This document shows, piece after piece, positions 59,377 through 64,000 of a DNA stretch of 64,000 bases. Made by a program: the position numbers and the translations under genes. Below the pieces are notes generated by a model. That model worked only from the letters and a program-made list of their open reading frames with translations, searched no databases and had not been told where the DNA came from. This DNA comes from Rhodocyclales bacterium GT-UBC (GTDB taxonomy: Bacteria > Pseudomonadota > Gammaproteobacteria > Burkholderiales > Rhodocyclaceae), in contig QXPY01000001.1 of the NCBI GenBank assembly GCA_003583745.1, positions 186,001 through 250,000 of the forward strand. Direction: 5' to 3'. Each line of letters begins with the position of its first letter. Within the stretch, counting starts at the first letter, position 1.

Positions 59377-60207
59377 TTAGCGGCCGAGATAAACCTCGAT
59401 CACGCGTTGATCGTTTTGCACCGTGGCGAGATCGCCCTCGGCCAGTACCGAGCCTTCGTGCAGTACGGTGACCAGGCCACCGAGCTTTTCGACGAAAGCC
59501 ATGTCGTGTTCGACGACGACCAGCGAATGCTTGCCGGCCAGCGAGACGAAGAGTTCGGCGGTACGCATGGTCTCGTCGTCGGTCATGCCGGCGACCGGCT
59601 CGTCGAGCAGCAGCAGCTTCGGTTCCTGCATCAGCAGCATGCCGATTTCCAGCCACTGCTTCTGGCCGTGCGACAGGAGGCCGGCCTGCCGGTCGGCTTC
59701 CTTGTCGAGGCGGATCAGGCGCAGGGTCTCGGCAATCCTGTCGCGCTCGTCGCCGGCCAGCCAGGCCATCAGGCTCTTCCAGACGCGCTTGTCGGTCTTC
59801 ATTGCCAGCTCCAGGTTCTCGAACACGGTGTGCTGCTCGAAGATGGTCGGTTTCTGGAACTTGCGGCCGATGCCGACGTGGGCGATTTCCGGTTCGGTCA
59901 GGCGGGTCAGGTCGATCGACTGGCCGAAGAAGGCCTTGCCCGAATCGGGCCGCGTCTTGCCGGTGATGACGTCCATCATCGTCGTCTTGCCGGCGCCGTT
60001 CGGGCCGATGATGCAGCGCAACTCCCCGGCATTGATCGCCAGGTTGAGATTGTTCAGCGCCTTGAAGCCGTCGAAGCTGACGGTGATGTCTTCGAGATAG
60101 AGAGCGACGCCGTGCGACAGGTCGAGCTCGCCGGTGACCAGGTGACCCATCTGGTCGGCGCCGTCGCTGCCTTCCGGGCGGTCGTCGAGGGTGTTTTCGA
60201 GGATCAT
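59377..60207 (-). CDS. urtD: Urea ABC transporter ATP-binding protein UrtD
   Basis: The 276-residue ABC ATPase of LivG type has an N-terminal extension. Walker A is GPNGAGKTTMM, the signature LSHGQKQWLEIGMLL, and Walker B LLLLDEPVAGM. The ATG at 60207 overlaps the urtC stop (ATGA). UrtD and UrtE form the ATPase dimer of the transporter. Confidence 0.9.
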   Translation of the reverse strand: MILENTLDDRPEGSDGADQMGHLVTGELDLSHGVALYLEDITVSFDGFKALNNLNLAINAGELRCIIGPNGAGKTTMMDVITGKTRPDSGKAFFGQSIDLTRLTEPEIAHVGIGRKFQKPTIFEQHTVFENLELAMKTDKRVWKSLMAWLAGDERDRIAETLRLIRLDKEADRQAGLLSHGQKQWLEIGMLLMQEPKLLLLDEPVAGMTDDETMRTAELFVSLAGKHSLVVVEHDMAFVEKLGGLVTVLHEGSVLAEGDLATVQNDQRVIEVYLGR

Positions 60208-61328
60208 GCTGCGGTTCCTTTCCGACTTGCGTTCTTTTCCTGCAGTTTCTTCCACAGGCCAACCAGGCCTTGCGGCAGCATCAGCGTCACGACGATGAAG
60301 AGCAGGCCGAGGAAGAACAGCCAGTATTCCGGGAAGCTGACGGTGAACCAGCTCTTGGCGAGATTGACCACGAAGGCGCCGATGATCGGGCCGATCAGCG
60401 TGCCGCGACCGCCGACCGCAACCCAGATGGCGATCTCGATCGAGTTGGCCGGGCTCATTTCGGAGGGGTTGATGATGCCGACCTGCGGCACGTAGAGGGC
60501 GCCGGCAATGCCGCAGATGACGGCCGAGATGACCCAGATGGTGAGCTTGTACCAGAGCGGGTTGTAGCCGATGAACATGACGCGGGATTCGGCATCGCGG
60601 ATGGCGGTCAGCACCCGGCCGAACTTGGACTTGACCAGCCAGGCGGCGAAGATCAGCGTCGCGGCGAGGAACAGTGCGGTCAGGCCGAAAAGCACGAGGC
60701 GGGTTTCCGGCGAGGTGATGGTGTGGCCAAGGACGCGCTTGAAGTCGGTAAAACCGTTGTTGCCGCCGAAGCCGGTTTCGTTGCGGAAGAAGAGCAGCAT
60801 CGCGGCGTAGGTCAGGGCCTGGGTGATGATCGAGAAATAGACGCCCTTGATCCGCGAGCGGAAGGCGAAGTAGCCGAAGACGAAGGCGACCAGCGCCGGG
60901 ACCAGGACGACGAGCAGGGCGACCCAGCCGAAGCTGTCGCTGCCGCTCCAGAACCAGGGGATTTCCTTCCAGTCGAGGAAGACCATGAAGTCCGGGATGT
61001 CGGCGCCATAGCTGCCGTCACGGCCGATCTGGCGCATCAGGTACATGCCGAAGGCGTAGCCGCCGAGCGCGAAGAACAGCCCGTGGCCGAGCGACAGGAT
61101 GCCGCCGTAACCCCAGATCAGGTCCATGGCGATGGCGACCAGCGCGTAGCACATGATCTTGCCGATCAGGGTGATGGCGTAGGCCGAGATGTGGAAGGCG
61201 CTGTCTTCCGCCGTACCCAGGTTGAGCACCGGCACGACGAGGAGGGCAAGGGCGAGGAAGGCGCCGAGCGCCGCCCAGCTTTTACCGTCCAGCGAGGACA
61301 GGATGCGAAGAGTGAGAGGTTTGTGCAT
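60204..61328 (-). CDS. urtC: Urea ABC transporter permease UrtC
   Basis: The 374-residue permease of the LivM family has about nine membrane helices with GYGGILSLGHGLFFALGGYAFG and GNNGFTDFKRVLG, both seen in UrtC. It contacts UrtB and the ATPases. It starts 11 bp after urtB on the same transcript and overlaps urtD by 4 bp. Confidence 0.92.
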   Translation of the reverse strand: MHKPLTLRILSSLDGKSWAALGAFLALALLVVPVLNLGTAEDSAFHISAYAITLIGKIMCYALVAIAMDLIWGYGGILSLGHGLFFALGGYAFGMYLMRQIGRDGSYGADIPDFMVFLDWKEIPWFWSGSDSFGWVALLVVLVPALVAFVFGYFAFRSRIKGVYFSIITQALTYAAMLLFFRNETGFGGNNGFTDFKRVLGHTITSPETRLVLFGLTALFLAATLIFAAWLVKSKFGRVLTAIRDAESRVMFIGYNPLWYKLTIWVISAVICGIAGALYVPQVGIINPSEMSPANSIEIAIWVAVGGRGTLIGPIIGAFVVNLAKSWFTVSFPEYWLFFLGLLFIVVTLMLPQGLVGLWKKLQEKNASRKGTAA

Positions 61329-61339
61329 GGGTTTCAGCC

Positions 61340-62917
61340 TTACTCGACGAAGCGGCCCTTGAGGGCGAAGATGCCCTGCGGACGTTTCTGGATGAAGATG
61401 ATGATGCAGACGAGGATGCTGATCTTGGCAATCACCGCCCCGGCCCAGCCTTCGAGCAGCTTGCTGAAGATGCCCAGGCCGAGCGCCGCCCAGACCGCAC
61501 CGGCCAGCTGGCCGACGCCGCCGACCACGACGACCATGAAGGAATCGACGATGTAGCCCTGGCCCATGTCGGGGCCGACGTTCGAAATCTGCGACAGCGC
61601 GACGCCGCCCAGGCCGGCGATGCCGGCACCCAGCGCGAAGGCCATGGTGTCGATGCGCGAGGTCGGGACGCCGACGCAGCCGGCCATCGGGCGGTTCTGA
61701 GTGACGGCGCGGACGAACATGCCGAGGCGGGTCTTGTTCATCAGCAGCCAGACCAGCGCCAGGACGAACATCGCGAAGCCGATGATGATGATCCGGTTCC
61801 AGGGCAGCATCAGGTTGGGCATGACTTCGATGCCGCCGGACATCCAGGTCGGGTTGGCGACTTCGACGTTCTGCGCACCGAACAGCACGCGGGCCGACTG
61901 GATCAGCACCAGCGACAGGCCCCAGGTGGCGAGCAGGGTTTCCAGCGTGCGGCCGTAGAGCCAGCGGATCACGGTGCGCTCCATCACCACGCCGACCAGG
62001 GCGGCCGAGAAGAAGGCGACCGGGATGGCGGCCGGCAGGTACCAGTCGATCGCCTCCGGCAGGTAGGCGCGGAACAGCGTCTGCATGCCGTAGGTGGCGT
62101 AGGCACCGACCATCAGCAGTTCGCCGTGGGCCATGTTGATGATGCCCATGACACCGTAGGTAATGGCCAGGCCGAGTGCGCCGAGCAGCAGGATGCTGCC
62201 GAGCGACAGGCCGGAGAAGGCGCGGCCGATGTTTTCGGCGATGGCCAGCCGGCTGTCGATCGCCTTGACCGCCGCGATGGCTTCGTAGCGCACCTTGTCA
62301 TCGGGCTCGCCGGCCTTTTCGGTGAGCGGCAGCAGCACGCTCTTGATCGTTGGCGACGACGTCGCTGCCAGGGCCTTGACGGCGGCCAGACGGGCAGCCG
62401 GATCGGTGTTGGCCAGGTTGGCCTGGGCGTGGGCGAGGGTGAGCAGCGCCTTGATCTGGGCATCGGTCTCCTTGTCGAGAGCGCGAGCCAGCAGCGGGGC
62501 CATTTCCGGCGTTACCTGGCTCTGCAGTTTCTGGGCAGAGGCCAGGCGGACGGTGGCGTCGGCATCGAACAGCTTGAGCGCCGCCAGCGCACTGGCCAGT
62601 TCGCCGCGAATCCGGTTATTGACGGTGGGCGACTCCGGGTTGGCCGGCATCTTGATCGGCGCGCCGCTGGCCGCATCGAAGGCCTTGTCGCCATCGATGA
62701 TCACCGCCTTGTCGCCGGCCAGGAACAGGCTGTCCTCGGCCATGGCCTTGAGAACGCGCACGGCGTCCGGGTCGGCGGTCTGGGTCAGTTGGCGGATGGC
62801 AGCGACCTTGTCGCTGGAATCCTCGGCCGTCAGCTGACGTACCTGGGCTGCATCCAGCGCCGCCCGGGCGGGCAGCGTCGAAACGCAGAGCAATAGAATG
62901 AGTAAATATTTTGTCAT
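61340..62917 (-). CDS. urtB: Urea ABC transporter permease UrtB
   Basis: The 525-residue protein has a signal peptide and a periplasmic helical domain of about 215 residues (repeats such as AVRVLKAMAEDSLFLAG) typical of UrtB. The LivH-like membrane part follows, with GVMGIINMAHGELLMVGAYA near 265 and GVGQLAGAVWAALGLG near the end. The usual first gene urtA (solute-binding protein) is not upstream: the next gene is a divergent alcohol dehydrogenase. The urtBCDE order is otherwise standard. Confidence 0.93.
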   Translation of the reverse strand: MTKYLLILLLCVSTLPARAALDAAQVRQLTAEDSSDKVAAIRQLTQTADPDAVRVLKAMAEDSLFLAGDKAVIIDGDKAFDAASGAPIKMPANPESPTVNNRIRGELASALAALKLFDADATVRLASAQKLQSQVTPEMAPLLARALDKETDAQIKALLTLAHAQANLANTDPAARLAAVKALAATSSPTIKSVLLPLTEKAGEPDDKVRYEAIAAVKAIDSRLAIAENIGRAFSGLSLGSILLLGALGLAITYGVMGIINMAHGELLMVGAYATYGMQTLFRAYLPEAIDWYLPAAIPVAFFSAALVGVVMERTVIRWLYGRTLETLLATWGLSLVLIQSARVLFGAQNVEVANPTWMSGGIEVMPNLMLPWNRIIIIGFAMFVLALVWLLMNKTRLGMFVRAVTQNRPMAGCVGVPTSRIDTMAFALGAGIAGLGGVALSQISNVGPDMGQGYIVDSFMVVVVGGVGQLAGAVWAALGLGIFSKLLEGWAGAVIAKISILVCIIIFIQKRPQGIFALKGRFVE

Positions 62918-63126
62918 GGAGGGTCCGTCCGCAATTGGTGCAGTGCAGCGACAGGTTACGGGGCCGGGCTGCGATCAGAAATACGATGAATTGCGTAGTG
63001 GTCGGTCGCCGCCATTCCCGCGCTGCCAGTACGGAAGGGCTTTCCCTGAGTTCCAAAGGGCGCAGCCAGCCGTTATATTGTTCGGCCCGTCGCCCGATTC
63101 GGCGAACGCCCCGAGGAGTCCGCGCC

Positions 63127-64000
63127 ATGTCCCATTTGTTCGAATTCAGCTACCACAACCCGACCCAGATTCATTTCGGACCGAACAGTTTTGCCAAACT
63201 GGGCGAGCTGATTCCGGCCGGGGCCAAAGTCTTGCTGCTCTACGGTGGCGGTTCGATCAAGCGCAACGGGGTTTACGATCAGGTGACGCAGGCGCTGGCC
63301 GGTTTCGCATGGGTCGAGTTTTCTGGCGTCGAGGCCAATCCGACGCTGGAAACGCTGAATCGCGCCGTGGCTGTCGTGCGCGAGCAGAAGCTCGACTTCA
63401 TCCTGGCGGTGGGCGGCGGTTCGGTCTGCGATGGCGCCAAGTTCATTGCTGCCGCAACGCTATACGACGGCGACGGCTGGGATATTGTCAGCGGCAGCCA
63501 TCTCGTGCAGGCGGCCTTGCCGGTCGGTGTCGTGCTGACCCTGGCGGCAACCGGCTCCGAATCGAATGCCGGAGCCGTCGTGACGCGCGCCGCGACGCAA
63601 CAGAAGAAGGTCTTTTTCGCCGAGCCGACCCGGCCGCGTTTCGCCATTCTCAATCCCGAGGTGCTGGCCAGCCTGCCGGACAGGCAACTGGAAAACGGCC
63701 TGGTCGATGCCTTCGTGCATGCCTGCGAGCAATACCTGACCTATCCGGTCGGGGCGCTGGTCCAGGACGGCTATGCCGAGGCCGTGCTGCGGGCGCTCAA
63801 AACGCTGGCCGAAACTTTTGACCAGCGGCGTTCGAGCGAATGGCTGCAGAACCTGATGTGGTCAGCCAACCAGGCACTGTGCGGCATTTTCGCCGTCGGC
63901 GTCCCACTCGACTGGGCGACGCACCGGATGGCCGTCGAACTGACCGCGCTGTACGGCATCGACCACGGCCGTACGCTGTCCATCCTGCAGCCGGCGCTGC
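63127..64000 (+). CDS. YqhD-like iron-containing alcohol dehydrogenase, 5' part
   Basis: The frame is open from the ATG at 63127 (CGAGGAG upstream) to the window end, giving 291 of an expected about 385 residues. It shows FGPNSFAKLGEL, the NADP-loop region LYGGGSIKRNG and VGGGSVCDGAKF. Part of the metal site is visible as GLVDAFVHACEQYLTYP and GIDHGRTL. These match YqhD/BDH-type aldehyde reductases that use NADPH to reduce aldehydes, including toxic ones. It is divergent from urtB; a TATATT at about 63073-63078 may be its -10 box. Confidence 0.9.
   Translation, partial: MSHLFEFSYHNPTQIHFGPNSFAKLGELIPAGAKVLLLYGGGSIKRNGVYDQVTQALAGFAWVEFSGVEANPTLETLNRAVAVVREQKLDFILAVGGGSVCDGAKFIAAATLYDGDGWDIVSGSHLVQAALPVGVVLTLAATGSESNAGAVVTRAATQQKKVFFAEPTRPRFAILNPEVLASLPDRQLENGLVDAFVHACEQYLTYPVGALVQDGYAEAVLRALKTLAETFDQRRSSEWLQNLMWSANQALCGIFAVGVPLDWATHRMAVELTALYGIDHGRTLSILQPAL

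Noticed and set aside
62918..63126. Possible sigma-54 or NtrC site upstream of urtB
   Set aside because: A GCAC...TTGC stretch exists, but the GG of the -24 element is missing and spacing is wrong. No TGCAC-N-GTGCA dyad fits NtrC.

Overview
The window reads as a chromosomal segment of a high-GC betaproteobacterium, most likely a member of the Rhodocyclales (Dechloromonas/Azonexus-like). The basis is the overall gene content: smpB / ratA-rnfH, guaB-guaA, a phasin, a class II cytochrome c', orphan NorE/NorF-type oxidase subunits, a PuuD-type urate hydroxylase and urt genes. The genus is an inference. Coding density is high. I see no insertion sequence, prophage, rRNA operon or CRISPR array. The only tRNA is tRNA-Asp(GTC).

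Layout. 1-4347 (+): end of a cyclase-family hydrolase, a fumarylacetoacetase-family enzyme, a fused 3-oxoacid CoA-transferase and a chemoreceptor. 4437-7786: parE, a small ORF, and norF/norE-like subunits. 7984-11115 (+): small conserved protein, DUF808 membrane protein, coiled-coil/zinc-ribbon membrane protein and a secreted alpha/beta hydrolase. 11133-13296 (-): YjbQ, YajD, lipocalin and an EAL protein. 13315-22450 (-): a Fur-box-headed cluster of TonB receptor, ChaN-like haem-binding protein, a giant secreted and membrane-anchored CobN-like chelatase, a DUF4019-like protein, an ExbB-type channel and DUF2149. It resembles the Bacteroidota hmu haem-acquisition loci. 22577-26670: thioesterase, radical SAM protein, lipoprotein, nucleotidyltransferase, GNAT and AraC regulator. 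26863-31110 (+): a two-subunit molybdenum hydroxylase (IorAB type) with its XdhC and MocA-like maturation factors. 31227-37136: SEC-C protein, phosphoesterase, mutS and an isolated menD.

37258-46980: tRNA-Asp, AI-2E family transporter, sirtuin, TRIC channel, smpB, ratA-rnfH, guaB-guaA, a HicB-like protein and glutathione peroxidase. A small membrane-protein gene at 47012-47394 looks frameshifted. 47542-49430: AraC regulator and adenine deaminase. 49812-50662: a phasin gene with a perfect palindrome at its promoter, then a candidate small RNA whose promoter carries the same motif and whose body holds two CUCCUCC motifs. 50689-52033: cytochrome c', a small unknown protein and a DUF3079 protein.

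52065-62917 is a purine-to-urea block: allA, allantoicase, puuE, a xanthine-type phosphoribosyltransferase, puuD, uraH, uraD, a LysR regulator and urtEDCB. With adenine deaminase upstream and possibly the molybdenum hydroxylase, it covers adenine to hypoxanthine to urate to allantoin to glyoxylate plus urea, with urea uptake components next to it. urtA and urease genes are not in the window. The window ends inside a YqhD-like alcohol dehydrogenase gene.

The strongest candidate for an under-described system is the CobN-like / ExbB / DUF2149 / ChaN / TonB cluster. It suggests a periplasmic tetrapyrrole dechelatase served by a proton channel rather than by AAA+ ATPase partners. The second is the phasin-associated small RNA.
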